In this document: positions 7,132 through 14,278 of the stretch, in pieces | How the letters are laid out: the number at the start of each line of letters is the position of its first letter | Numbering within the stretch: the first letter of the stretch is position 1 | Origin: Candidatus Rokubacteria bacterium CSP1-6 | Lineage (GTDB): Bacteria > Methylomirabilota > Methylomirabilia > Rokubacteriales > CSP1-6 | DNA: 39,968 bases | NCBI GenBank assembly: GCA_001443385.1 | Contig: LDXP01000016.1 | Coordinates: 1-39,968 of the forward strand | Direction of reading: 5' to 3' | Program-made: the position numbers and the translations under genes | The notes under the pieces: generated by a model | Told to the model about the DNA's origin: nothing | Databases searched by the model: none | What the model saw: the letters and a program-made list of their open reading frames with translations, nothing else

Positions 7132-10100
7132 ATGGCGACAACGACGCGTGCGCTGGCCCTCTCCCTGTTCCTCACCGGCGATCCCATCCGTCTCGAGCTT
7201 CCCGTCACTTCGCTGCGAGATCTGCTCGCCGCGCTCGGATTGGAAGGGCTCGAGAAGGCGGGCCTCCTCCCCCTCGCTCCCCGCGTCGCCCTGCTTCACT
7301 CCCTGACGGGCGCGACGGGGAGCGTGACGCTCCGCTGGGTTCACCTGACTCACGCTCCCATTCTGATCGACGGCGCGGGGCCCGTGGAGACAGTGGTGGT
7401 GCTGACGGCGCCGATGTGCCAGAGCGGAAGTGCCCTCCGCCTGGTCTCACGGCTCAGGGCGTCCCTGCGGGATCCCGCCGTCGTGGAGGGTGCCCGGTCG
7501 GCGACCTCGCGCGAGGGGCTGGTGAAGATTCTGGCGGCGGCCGAGGAGACCGCGGGCGAGAGCCCCCTGTCGGGCGACGAGGTTCTGTCCCTTTTGGGCT
7601 CCGGGGCGGCCGGGTTGGCGGCAGCGGAAGCCGAGCGCCGGCTCGAGCAGTGCGGCCTCAACCGGATCGAGCGCGTCCGCCGCCGCCCGCTCGCCCTCCG
7701 CTTCCTGGAGCAGTTCTGGAGCTTCTTCGCGCTGCTCCTCTGGGTCGGCGGCGGCTTCGCGCTGCTGGCCGGGATGCCCCAGCTCGGCTGGGCCATCTTC
7801 GCGGTCATTGTCATCAACGGCGTCTTCAGCTTCTTCCAGGAGTACCGCGCCGAGCGCGCCGTGGAGGCGCTCCAGGAGCTGCTCCCTCAAGAGATCACAG
7901 CGCTCCGCGACGGCCGCGAGCTGCGCGTGGCCGCCTCCCTCCTCGTCCCCGGAGACCTGGTGTGCCTTCAGGAAGGCGATCAAGTGCCCGCGGACGGGCA
8001 GCTCCTCTCGGCGGAGGGGCTCCGGGCGGACCAGAGCGCGCTGACCGGTGAATCCCACCCGGTCTTCAAGCTCCCGGCGGTCGCCAACGAGCGCGAGAGC
8101 GTTCCCTTCGTGGAGCGGCACGAGCTGCTCTTCGCGGGCACCGCCGTCGTGGCGGGGACGGGCACCGCGCTGGTCTTCGCCACCGGGATGGCCACTGAGA
8201 TTGGTGCCATTGCGCGTCTGACGCAGGCCGTCGTGGAGGAGCCCAGCCCCCTCCAGCGCGAGATGGTGCGCGTGACCCGGATCGTGACGCTCCTGGCGGT
8301 CTCCTTCGGGGTCGGCTTCTTCGTCCTCGGCGTCATGACCGGCGTCCTGCCCCTGGCCGAGGGGTTCCTCTTCGCCCTCGGCGTCATCGTCGCCAACGTC
8401 CCCGAGGGACTGCTCCCCACGCTCACGCTGGCCCTGGCGCTGGGGGTCCAGCGCATGGCGCGCCAGCGAAGCCTGATGAAGCGCCTGTCGGCGGTGGAGA
8501 CGCTCGGCGCGACCACCGTGATCTGCACCGACAAGACCGGGACGCTCACCCAGAACCGGATGGCGGCGCGGTCCGTGTGGGCTACGGGCCGGCTGCTGGA
8601 CGTCGCCGACCTGACCGGCGAGGAGCCGGAAGTCAGGGAGCTCTTCGAGGCTGCGGCGCTGGCGTCCCAGGCCACCCTGGATCACGGCGATCCGACCGAG
8701 GTGGCGATTCTGGCGGCGGCCGTGAAGGCCGGCGTGGATCCCGAGAAGGTCCGACGGGCCCACGACCTCCTGGCCCCGTATCCGTTCGACTCGTTCCGCA
8801 AGCGGATGTCGCTCGTGCGCGCCGCGGCCGACAGGGCCACCGCCTACGTGAAGGGCGCTCCTAAGGAGACGCTGGCGCTGTGCGACACGATCCGGTGGGA
8901 GGGCAGCACGGTCGCGCTTACGGATGACATTCGCCGCCGGATCCTGGCGGACCATGATCGGGTCGCTCGGGAGGGACTTCGTCTGCTGGCCGTCGCGGTG
9001 CGGCCGCTTCCAGAGGCGCTCGTCGGAGCCGTCGCCAGCGCCGTCGAGCGCGAGCTGACTTTTCTCGGTCTCGTGGCCCTCTGGGACCCGCCGAGACCGG
9101 AGGTGAAGGAGGCCGTGGCGCTCTGCCGGAGGGCGGGCATCCGCGTGGTGATGATCACGGGCGATTATGGGCTCACCGCCCAGGCCATCGCGCGGCAGAT
9201 CGGGTTGCCGGTGGAGAAGGTCGTGACCGGTGAGGAATTGGAGCGCTTGTCGGCCGAGAGCCTTCAACGGCTTCTCGCCGAGCCCGCCGTGCTCTTCGCC
9301 CGGACTTCCCCCGCGCACAAGCTCAGCATCGTCAGGGGCCTGAAGGCGCTGGGGGAGGTGGTGGCGGTCACCGGCGACGGCGTCAACGATGCGCCGGCCC
9401 TCAAGGCCGCCGACATCGGCGTCGCCATGGGCAAGCGGGGGAGCGACGTGGCCAAGGAGGCGGCCGTGATGGTGATCACGGACGACAACTTCGCCTCCAT
9501 CGTCGGCGCCGTCCGCCAGGGACGCGCCATCTACGCCAACATGGGGAAGTTCATCACCTACATCTTCGCGTCGAACGTCCCCGAGTTGGTGCCGTTCCTC
9601 GCCCTGGTCTTCCTCGGGGTTCCCCTGCCGCTGACCGTGATGCAGATCCTCGCCGTGGATCTGGGGACCGATCTGCTCCCCGCCCTCGCCCTCGGCGCCG
9701 AGCCCCCCGAGCCCGGCGTGATGGACCGGCCGCCGCGCCCGAGGACCCAGCGCCTGCTCGGTCCCGGCAGGCTGCTTCACGCGTATGGCTTTCTGGGAGT
9801 GGCGGAGGCCGCGCTCTCGCTCGCGGCGTTCTTCTGGACCTACTGGGTGGCCGGCTGGCGCCCCGGGCTGCCCATGGCCCGGACGGGAGTCCTCTACCGG
9901 CGCGCCACGACGATGACGCTGGCGGGCATCGTGGCGACCCAGGTCGGCAACGTGTTCGCGTGCCGCACGGATCGCGAGTCAGTCTTCCGGGTCGGGCTCT
10001 TCAGCAACCGGCTCGTCCTCCTGGGGATCGCCGCCGAGATGGGGATCCTCGCCATCTTGATCCTCGTGCCGCCGTTTCCGGCGGTGTTCGGGCTGGCGCC

Positions 10101-10197
10101 CCTCGTGTTCGCGGAGTGGCAGCTCCTCCTCCTCTTCCCGCCGGCGATGCTCCTCCTGGAGGAGGGGCGGAAATACTTCGTTCGGAGGCTCGCATGA
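7132..10197 (+). CDS. P2-type cation ATPase with N-terminal EIIA-like domain
   Basis: 1021 residues. Seen: residues about 165-1021 are a complete P-type ATPase with LTGES, VPEGLLPTLTLAL in M4, phosphorylation motif DKTGTLT (Asp467), MITGDYGLTAQAIA, and TGDGVNDAPALKAADIGVAMG. About ten membrane spans are present, with the M6 sequence DLGTDLLPALALGAEPPE as in Na,K/Ca-type pumps. The ion is probably Ca, Na or K rather than a heavy metal, since no CPC or HMA motif is present. Residues about 1-145 are extra. VALLHS (His56) followed by VVVLTAPMCQSG, LRLVSRLRASLRDPAVVEGARSATSREGLVKIL reads like a PTS EIIA/PtsN domain with its histidine. The stop overlaps the DUF2267 gene. CtpF of the mycobacterial DosR regulon is a related pump class. 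Confidence 0.9.
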   Translation: MATTTRALALSLFLTGDPIRLELPVTSLRDLLAALGLEGLEKAGLLPLAPRVALLHSLTGATGSVTLRWVHLTHAPILIDGAGPVETVVVLTAPMCQSGSALRLVSRLRASLRDPAVVEGARSATSREGLVKILAAAEETAGESPLSGDEVLSLLGSGAAGLAAAEAERRLEQCGLNRIERVRRRPLALRFLEQFWSFFALLLWVGGGFALLAGMPQLGWAIFAVIVINGVFSFFQEYRAERAVEALQELLPQEITALRDGRELRVAASLLVPGDLVCLQEGDQVPADGQLLSAEGLRADQSALTGESHPVFKLPAVANERESVPFVERHELLFAGTAVVAGTGTALVFATGMATEIGAIARLTQAVVEEPSPLQREMVRVTRIVTLLAVSFGVGFFVLGVMTGVLPLAEGFLFALGVIVANVPEGLLPTLTLALALGVQRMARQRSLMKRLSAVETLGATTVICTDKTGTLTQNRMAARSVWATGRLLDVADLTGEEPEVRELFEAAALASQATLDHGDPTEVAILAAAVKAGVDPEKVRRAHDLLAPYPFDSFRKRMSLVRAAADRATAYVKGAPKETLALCDTIRWEGSTVALTDDIRRRILADHDRVAREGLRLLAVAVRPLPEALVGAVASAVERELTFLGLVALWDPPRPEVKEAVALCRRAGIRVVMITGDYGLTAQAIARQIGLPVEKVVTGEELERLSAESLQRLLAEPAVLFARTSPAHKLSIVRGLKALGEVVAVTGDGVNDAPALKAADIGVAMGKRGSDVAKEAAVMVITDDNFASIVGAVRQGRAIYANMGKFITYIFASNVPELVPFLALVFLGVPLPLTVMQILAVDLGTDLLPALALGAEPPEPGVMDRPPRPRTQRLLGPGRLLHAYGFLGVAEAALSLAAFFWTYWVAGWRPGLPMARTGVLYRRATTMTLAGIVATQVGNVFACRTDRESVFRVGLFSNRLVLLGIAAEMGILAILILVPPFPAVFGLAPLVFAEWQLLLLFPPAMLLLEEGRKYFVRRLA

Positions 10198-10583
10198 CGA
10201 CGCTGACGTTCTACCGAAAAGTGATCGAAGAGAGCGGGCAGGCGAACCGGGAGGCGGCGAAGCGCGCGACGGCGGCGGTGCTCCACGCGCTCCGCGATCG
10301 CCTCACGGCTGACGAGGCGGACCAGGTCGCCGCCCAGCTCCCGCGGGAGCTCAAGGGCCTGTGGGAGGCGGGAGAGGGGCCGGGCCGCCGGCCCGTGAAG
10401 ATGCACCGCAAGGAATTCTACGAGCGAGTGAAGGCCGAGGCGGGTCTGGCCTCGCTGCGGGAGTCGCGCTGGTACACCGTGGCGGTGTTCACGGCCCTCA
10501 AGGAGCAGCTGTCGCCGGGCGAGGCCGGGGACGTCCAAGCGCAGCTGCCCAAGGACCTCAAAGAAGTGTGGGAGGAGGCGTGA
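10194..10583 (+). CDS. DUF2267 family protein
   Basis: 129 residues, cytosolic, built of two similar halves. Residues 1-60 (FYRKVIEESGQANREAAKRATAAVLHALRDRLTADEADQVAAQLPRELKGLW) are repeated at 68-129 (FYERVKAEAGLASLRESRWYTVAVFTALKEQLSPGEAGDVQAQLPKDLKEVW, each given here only as the recognisable stretch). The D/GEAxxVxAQLPxxLKxxW signature is typical of DUF2267. The function is unknown. ATG 10194 overlaps the ATPase stop (ATGA), so it is in the same operon. Confidence 0.85.
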   Translation: MTTLTFYRKVIEESGQANREAAKRATAAVLHALRDRLTADEADQVAAQLPRELKGLWEAGEGPGRRPVKMHRKEFYERVKAEAGLASLRESRWYTVAVFTALKEQLSPGEAGDVQAQLPKDLKEVWEEA

Positions 10584-10586
10584 GCC

Positions 10587-11009
10587 ATGGCGAGCCCTGC
10601 GGCGGGACTGACGGCCCCGGTCGAGAGCGTGATGACGAGCCGCGTCGTGATGGTGCTGGAGGAGATTCCGATGGCGGAGGTCCGGGCTATCGCGAGCCGC
10701 TACGATTACAACGGCTTTCCCGTGGTGAGCCGCGAGGGGCGCCTGGTCGGGATGGTGACCAAGGGCGATCTGCTCCGGGTGCTCAAGGCGGGGCTCGGCG
10801 ATCCCGGTGTCTGGCTGCAACTGGTTTCGCGCTGGATGGCCCACGGGGTCCTCGCGCTGCGTCCCAAGGATTCCGTCGAGACCGCAGTGTCGCTCATGGT
10901 GGACTCCGGCTTGCGGAGCCTGCCGGTCATCGACGACGATGGGAAGGTGGTCGGCATCGTCTCCCGGAACGATCTGATGGGGGCGGTGGAGGGAGGGATC
11001 GGGCCATGA
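10587..11009 (+). CDS. Tandem CBS-domain protein
   Basis: 140 residues with two CBS motifs: about 10-68 (VESVMTSRVVMVLEEIPM, GFPVVSREGRLVGMVTKGDL) and 82-136 (MAHGVLALRPKDSVETAVS, SLPVIDDDGKVVGIVSRNDL). There is no other domain. The start follows the DUF2267 stop by 3 nt and the stop overlaps the next ATG (11006). This is similar in architecture to mycobacterial Hrp1. It is probably an adenine-nucleotide sensor; the partner is unknown. Confidence 0.87.
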   Translation: MASPAAGLTAPVESVMTSRVVMVLEEIPMAEVRAIASRYDYNGFPVVSREGRLVGMVTKGDLLRVLKAGLGDPGVWLQLVSRWMAHGVLALRPKDSVETAVSLMVDSGLRSLPVIDDDGKVVGIVSRNDLMGAVEGGIGP

Positions 11010-11407
11010 AACGGAAGGCACGGCAGGCCACCAGGCGGCGCCCCGCGCGGCCCCGCATGGTCAGGCTCCCGGAGCTGGACGACCGGGGCCAGATCGTGCA
11101 GATGCTCCACGAGATGATCGCGCACGGCGAGACCGGCCCGATCCTCACCGGCGGGGATCTGGACGCGGACTGGATGCGAGCCCATCTCTCCGGCGAGGAG
11201 GCCGTGGGCGGCAGCGTCGCCACGCCCGACCAGGACGTGGTGGACGAGATCGGCCGCGCGCTCGGCGTGGAGCAGGCCTCGGACGCCGAGGTCCGCACCT
11301 CCGACGAGATTCTTCGCAACCGGGATCGCTTCCGCTGGCACCTCGAGCGGGAGGCGGCCGACTCGGAGGAAGGACGGCCGCCACGTCCCCGGCGCGGCAC
11401 GCGGTGA
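11006..11407 (+). CDS. DUF6335-like protein
   Basis: 133 residues: a basic N-terminus (KRKARQATRRRPARPR), then an acidic domain with GPILTGGDLDADW, GEEAVGGSVATPDQDVVDEIG and RDRFRWHLE. From memory this matches DUF6335, a family of unknown function seen in cyanobacteria and soil bacteria; a profile search would decide. There is no signal peptide or membrane span. It overlaps genes on both sides (ATGA at 11006, GTGA at 11404), which places it firmly in the stress operon. Confidence 0.65.
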   Translation: MKRKARQATRRRPARPRMVRLPELDDRGQIVQMLHEMIAHGETGPILTGGDLDADWMRAHLSGEEAVGGSVATPDQDVVDEIGRALGVEQASDAEVRTSDEILRNRDRFRWHLEREAADSEEGRPPRPRRGTR

Positions 11408-11778
11408 CGGTGATGGGAAAGACCCTGAACGTGGAGCTGGTGGAGGAGTTCAGGGGCCGCCTGCGCGAGCTGCGGGGACGCCTGCACAGGACCGCGGCCA
11501 CGACCGACGAGGAGCTCCGGACGCTCGAAGCCCATCAGGCGGGCGCGCCGGCGGAAGACGTCGCGCGCGAGTCGGTGACCACGCTCCTCTCCCGGCTCAG
11601 CGCCCAGGAGAAGCACGAACTGGACGAGGTGTACGCTGCCCAGGCCCGGCTCGAGACCGGGACCTTCGGTATCTGCGAGGGGTGCGGCCGGTCCGTCCCG
11701 TTGGCACGCCTCCGGGCGATGCCGGCGGCGCGGACGTGTGTGGCCTGCGAGGCCAGGGAGGAGGAGAGGGCGCGATGA
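11404..11778 (+). CDS. DksA/TraR-type zinc-finger protein
   Basis: About 121 residues from ATG 11413, or 124 from GTG 11404, which overlaps the previous stop. Seen: a long coiled-coil-like helical N-terminus (about 5-80), then GTFGICEGCGRSVPLARLRAMPAARTC with C-x2-C (Cys88, Cys91) and C-x2-C (Cys109, Cys112, numbered from ATG 11413). This family reaches RNA polymerase through the secondary channel and alters transcription under starvation, usually with ppGpp. The canonical acidic coiled-coil tip (D-x-x-D-x-A) is not evident, so a DksA-like activity is not assured. The USP gene follows with an ATGA overlap. Confidence 0.85.
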   Translation: MTVMGKTLNVELVEEFRGRLRELRGRLHRTAATTDEELRTLEAHQAGAPAEDVARESVTTLLSRLSAQEKHELDEVYAAQARLETGTFGICEGCGRSVPLARLRAMPAARTCVACEAREEERAR

Positions 11779-12209
11779 AGATTCTGCATCCGACCGACTT
11801 TTCGGAATGCGCGGAGCAGGCCCGGGCCCAGGCGATCCGGCTGGCGCGGGCGATGGGGGCGGAGATCATCCTCTTCCACGTCTCGGTCGAGACGCCCCTC
11901 TACGCCGAGGGGATGATGGCGGCGGGCACGGTGCAGAGGGTCTACGAGGCCCAGCGGAAGTGGGCCGAGGAGGCGCTGGAGGCGCGCGCCGCCGAGACGC
12001 GGGCTGCGGGGGCGCCGGCGCGGTGGAAGCTCAGCCGCGGGGTGCCGTTCGACGCCATCGTCCAGGCGGCGGAGGAGGAAGGCGCCGACATGATCGTGAT
12101 GGGCACGCACGGCCGGCGCGGCCTCGAGGGGCTGCTCCTGGGCAGCGTGGCCAACCGGGTGGTCCGGCTGGCGGGGTGCCCGGTCCTCACGGTCAGGGAG
12201 AAAAAGTGA
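11775..12209 (+). CDS. Universal stress protein (UspA family)
   Basis: 144 residues. Seen: KILHPTDFSECAEQARAQAIRLA at the N-terminus and the ATP-binding signature MGTHGRRGLEGLLLGSVANRVVR near the C-terminus (G-x2-G-x9-G-S), followed by CPVLTVR. It is therefore of the ATP-binding class. Such proteins are induced by starvation, hypoxia or oxidative stress. Overlaps with the DksA-like gene (11775) and the next CBS gene (GTGATG at 12206) show a single operon. Position between CBS genes repeats the USP/CBS association known from DosR-type regulons. Confidence 0.92.
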   Translation: MKILHPTDFSECAEQARAQAIRLARAMGAEIILFHVSVETPLYAEGMMAAGTVQRVYEAQRKWAEEALEARAAETRAAGAPARWKLSRGVPFDAIVQAAEEEGADMIVMGTHGRRGLEGLLLGSVANRVVRLAGCPVLTVREKK

Positions 12210-12910
12210 TGCTCGTCCAGGATGTCATGCACACGACCCTGACCACCATCACGCCGAAGACGACGCTGCCCCAGGCGATGCGGCTGGTCCAGCAGCGCGG
12301 GATCCGCCACCTCCCGGTCGTCGAGAACGGGGAGCTGGTGGGCATCGTGTCGGACCGCGACCTCAAGCGGGCCATGGCCTCCCCGGCCACGAGCCTGGAG
12401 GTGCGCGAGCTGAACTACCTGCTGGACCGGCTCCCCGTGGCCGAGATCATGACGCGCGCCGTGATCACCATCGCCCCCATGTTCCCCGTGGAGGAAGCGG
12501 CGCGGCTCATGGTGAAAGAGAAGATCAGCGCGCTCCCCGTCACCGAGGGCGGGCGCCTGGTCGGGATCGTGACCGAGACCGACGTCCTGGAGCTCCTGGT
12601 CAAGGCGATGGGAGCCGGCGAGCCCTCGAGCCGGCTGGACGTGGTGCTGGGGGACCGCCCCTCCGCCCTGGCGGAGGCCGTGAAGGCCGTGGAGGCTGCA
12701 GGCGCCGTCATTTCCAGCATCGTGACGCTGGCGAACCGCGCCGGGCTGAAGGAGGCGGTGATCCGGGTCGCGACGATCAACCCGGGCCCGGCGATCAAGG
12801 CGCTGGAGGCCCGGGGCTTCACGGTGCGCGAGTCCTGGCGCGGCCAACAGGGCCCCCCTCACCCAACCCTCTCCCCCGGTGGGGGAGAGGATGAAGGTGA
12901 GGGGGCCTGA
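12209..12910 (+). CDS. AcuB-like CBS-CBS-ACT protein
   Basis: 233 residues. Seen: CBS1 about 1-60 (VQDVMHTTLTTITPKTTL, HLPVVENGELVGIVSDRDL), CBS2 about 77-135 (VAEIMTRAVITIAPMFPV, ALPVTEGGRLVGIVTETDV), and an ACT-like ligand domain about 145-210. This is the AcuB arrangement linked to acetyl-CoA/acetoin metabolism. The last 19 residues (from about 215, GPPHPTLSPGGGEDEGEGA) are encoded by a palindromic repeat element and are probably an acquired tail. ATG 12209 shares its first base with the USP stop; GTG 12206 is the alternative start. Confidence 0.85.
   Translation: MLVQDVMHTTLTTITPKTTLPQAMRLVQQRGIRHLPVVENGELVGIVSDRDLKRAMASPATSLEVRELNYLLDRLPVAEIMTRAVITIAPMFPVEEAARLMVKEKISALPVTEGGRLVGIVTETDVLELLVKAMGAGEPSSRLDVVLGDRPSALAEAVKAVEAAGAVISSIVTLANRAGLKEAVIRVATINPGPAIKALEARGFTVRESWRGQQGPPHPTLSPGGGEDEGEGA
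12854..12905 (+). repeat. REP-like palindromic element, copy A
   Basis: An imperfect palindrome beginning CCCCCTCACCC and ending GGTGAGGGGG, with central CTCTCCCCC/GGGGGAGAG arms. It lies inside the 3' end of the AcuB-like gene. A near reverse-complement copy is at 27483-27535. This sequence style is a common dispersed palindrome in proteobacterial genomes. Confidence 0.8.
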
Positions 12911-12924
12911 GGAGTCGAGCCGGT

Positions 12925-13335
12925 ATGAATGCGCATGCCATCGGAAGCGTCAGGGACTGGATGAGCCGGGAGCCGGTGACGGTGACGCCCGAAGCGTCCA
13001 TCGAGCACGTCATCCGGCTCATGCGGGCGCGCGGGATCCGCCACCTTCTCGTGATGGACGGCGAGCGCCTGGCGGGGATCGTTTCCAACCGCGACGTCCG
13101 CCGGCTCCTCCTCGGGGGGGAGCACTCGATTCCACCGAGCGCGCCGGTCACGCGGGTCATGACCGAGAGCCCGGTGACGGTCTCGCCCGAGACGCCGCTG
13201 ACGGTGGCCGCCCGCGAGCTCCTCGACCGGAAGATCGGCGCGCTCCCTGTCGTCGAGGGCGACCGGCCGATCGGCATCCTCACCAAGTCCGACGCCCTGG
13301 AGGCCCTCCTCGCCTGGGCGGAAGGACCCGAATGA
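12925..13335 (+). CDS. Tandem CBS-domain protein
   Basis: 136 residues, two CBS motifs: about 8-66 (VRDWMSREPVTVTPEASI, HLLVMDGERLAGIVSNRDV) and 76-132 (VTRVMTESPVTVSPETPL, ALPVVEGDRPIGILTKSDAL). It is the fourth CBS protein of the region and has no extra domain. The stop overlaps the start of the cytochrome c gene (ATGA at 13332). A link between nucleotide sensing and a cytochrome gene is suggested only by the overlap. Confidence 0.86.
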   Translation: MNAHAIGSVRDWMSREPVTVTPEASIEHVIRLMRARGIRHLLVMDGERLAGIVSNRDVRRLLLGGEHSIPPSAPVTRVMTESPVTVSPETPLTVAARELLDRKIGALPVVEGDRPIGILTKSDALEALLAWAEGPE

Positions 13336-13670
13336 AGGGGGACTTCAGCATGATCGCGCGGGTCTTCGCTCTCGGGCTGGCGATCGCTCTGGCCGGCGCG
13401 CCTGCCGTCGCGCAGGACCGGGCCGCCCTGATCGCCCAGGGACAGAAGCTTTTCACCGCCCAGGGCTGCTACGGCTGTCACACCGTGGGGAAGGTCGGGA
13501 CGCCGATCGCGTCGGACCTCTCCCGCGTGGGCTCCAAGCACAAAGAGGCGTACCTGCTCCAGTGGCTCAGGGATCCGGCGACCCAGAAGCCCACCGCCCA
13601 CATGCCGAAGATCGCCATGACGGAGGCCGAGGCGCGGGCACTGGCAGCCTGGCTGGCCTCGCTCCGCTGA
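13332..13670 (+). CDS. Monoheme cytochrome c, periplasmic
   Basis: 112 residues. Seen: a signal peptide ending AVA-QD at about residue 28, heme motif CYGCH (Cys46, Cys49, His50) and the probable distal ligand Met in HMPK near residue 92, then a C-terminal helix EARALAAWLASLR. It is a small class I cytochrome c that shuttles electrons in the periplasm. The start ATG 13332 overlaps the CBS stop. A nearly identical C-terminal tail occurs out of context at about 18990-19033. Confidence 0.92.
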   Translation: MKGDFSMIARVFALGLAIALAGAPAVAQDRAALIAQGQKLFTAQGCYGCHTVGKVGTPIASDLSRVGSKHKEAYLLQWLRDPATQKPTAHMPKIAMTEAEARALAAWLASLR

Positions 13671-13672
13671 GG

Positions 13673-13792
13673 ATGGCCACCTTTCCCGAGTTGACCAGAC
13701 GGCTCGTTCGGCGCTGGAATCGTCAGGCGCGCTTCTATGACCTTCTCACCGCGCCGATGGAGCGCATGCTGGGCTTTGCACCGGCGAAATGA
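13673..13792 (+). pseudogene. Truncated 5' fragment of a SAM methyltransferase gene
   Basis: A 39-codon ORF (MATFPELTRRLVRRWNRQAR to GFAPAK). Its first 34 residues match the intact methyltransferase at 27596 in 27 positions, including LVRRWNR and LTAPMERMLG. After that the similarity stops and a UGA follows; the SAM-binding domain is absent. It is best read as a remnant left by deletion or incomplete duplication. It could still be translated as a short peptide, since it starts 3 nt after the cytochrome c stop. Confidence 0.8.
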
Positions 13793-13802
13793 GGTGCTTC
13801 CC

Positions 13803-13831
13803 TTGAACATTCACGCTGTCGCTGGTATCCT
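13803..13831 (+). promoter_or_regulatory. Sigma-70-type promoter
   Basis: TTGAAC, exact 17-nt spacer, TATCCT. It lies directly before the ORF at 13838, so the predicted transcription start falls at or within a few bases of GTG 13838. This suggests a leaderless or very short-leader mRNA. Confidence 0.6.
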
Positions 13832-13837
13832 GACCCC

Positions 13838-14164
13838 GTGGCAGTGACGATGCGCTTGATACGCCGATTCGTCCGAATGCTGCCGGCCTTTGTCGCCGCG
13901 GTCTTCCTCCTCTCGTGCCTCGCCACCGCCGCGCACCTGGCCATGGCGGCGACCGAGGGGTGCCCGCCCAGCCATCCATCGGTCAGGAGCTGCGGGCAGA
14001 CGCTCTCCCTGGACATGGCCCCGGCGTTGCCCGCGATATGGGCGTCTGTTGACTCTCCGCTTGTCTGGACGGCGTGGCCCTCGGTTCCTGCCGTTTTAGG
14101 CCACGACTTGCAGGACCAGTCCAGGCCTTCCGTCCCGCGCTCTCCTCCCGCGCTTCCCGCGTAG
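13838..14164 (+). CDS. Hypothetical protein with N-terminal membrane/signal segment
   Basis: 108 residues from GTG 13838; ATG 13850 is the alternative (MRLIRRFVRMLPAFVAAVFL). Seen: a basic start followed by a hydrophobic segment (about residues 14-38) with a possible lipobox-like LLSC, then a Pro/Ser-rich tail with three cysteines (one in the membrane segment). It resembles small metal-resistance-associated proteins of the DUF2946 kind only in general shape, and I do not assign a family. A good promoter just upstream supports it as real. It precedes the CcdA-like gene by 114 bp in which no clear signal is seen. Confidence 0.5.
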   Translation: MAVTMRLIRRFVRMLPAFVAAVFLLSCLATAAHLAMAATEGCPPSHPSVRSCGQTLSLDMAPALPAIWASVDSPLVWTAWPSVPAVLGHDLQDQSRPSVPRSPPALPA

Positions 14165-14278
14165 TCTCTACTACTAGTCTCTTTCGCTCCCGATAATCCG
14201 CGGCGTAGGAATGTTCGTCCACGGAATTCGGAGGCGGAATTCTGCCGACGCCAAGAACGGAGGAGCTGGGGGAACACG

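Noticed and set aside
13790-13792. UGA at the end of the truncated methyltransferase considered as another Sec codon
   Set aside because: No hairpin with a GGUC loop follows at the right distance, and the downstream frame shows no methyltransferase similarity.
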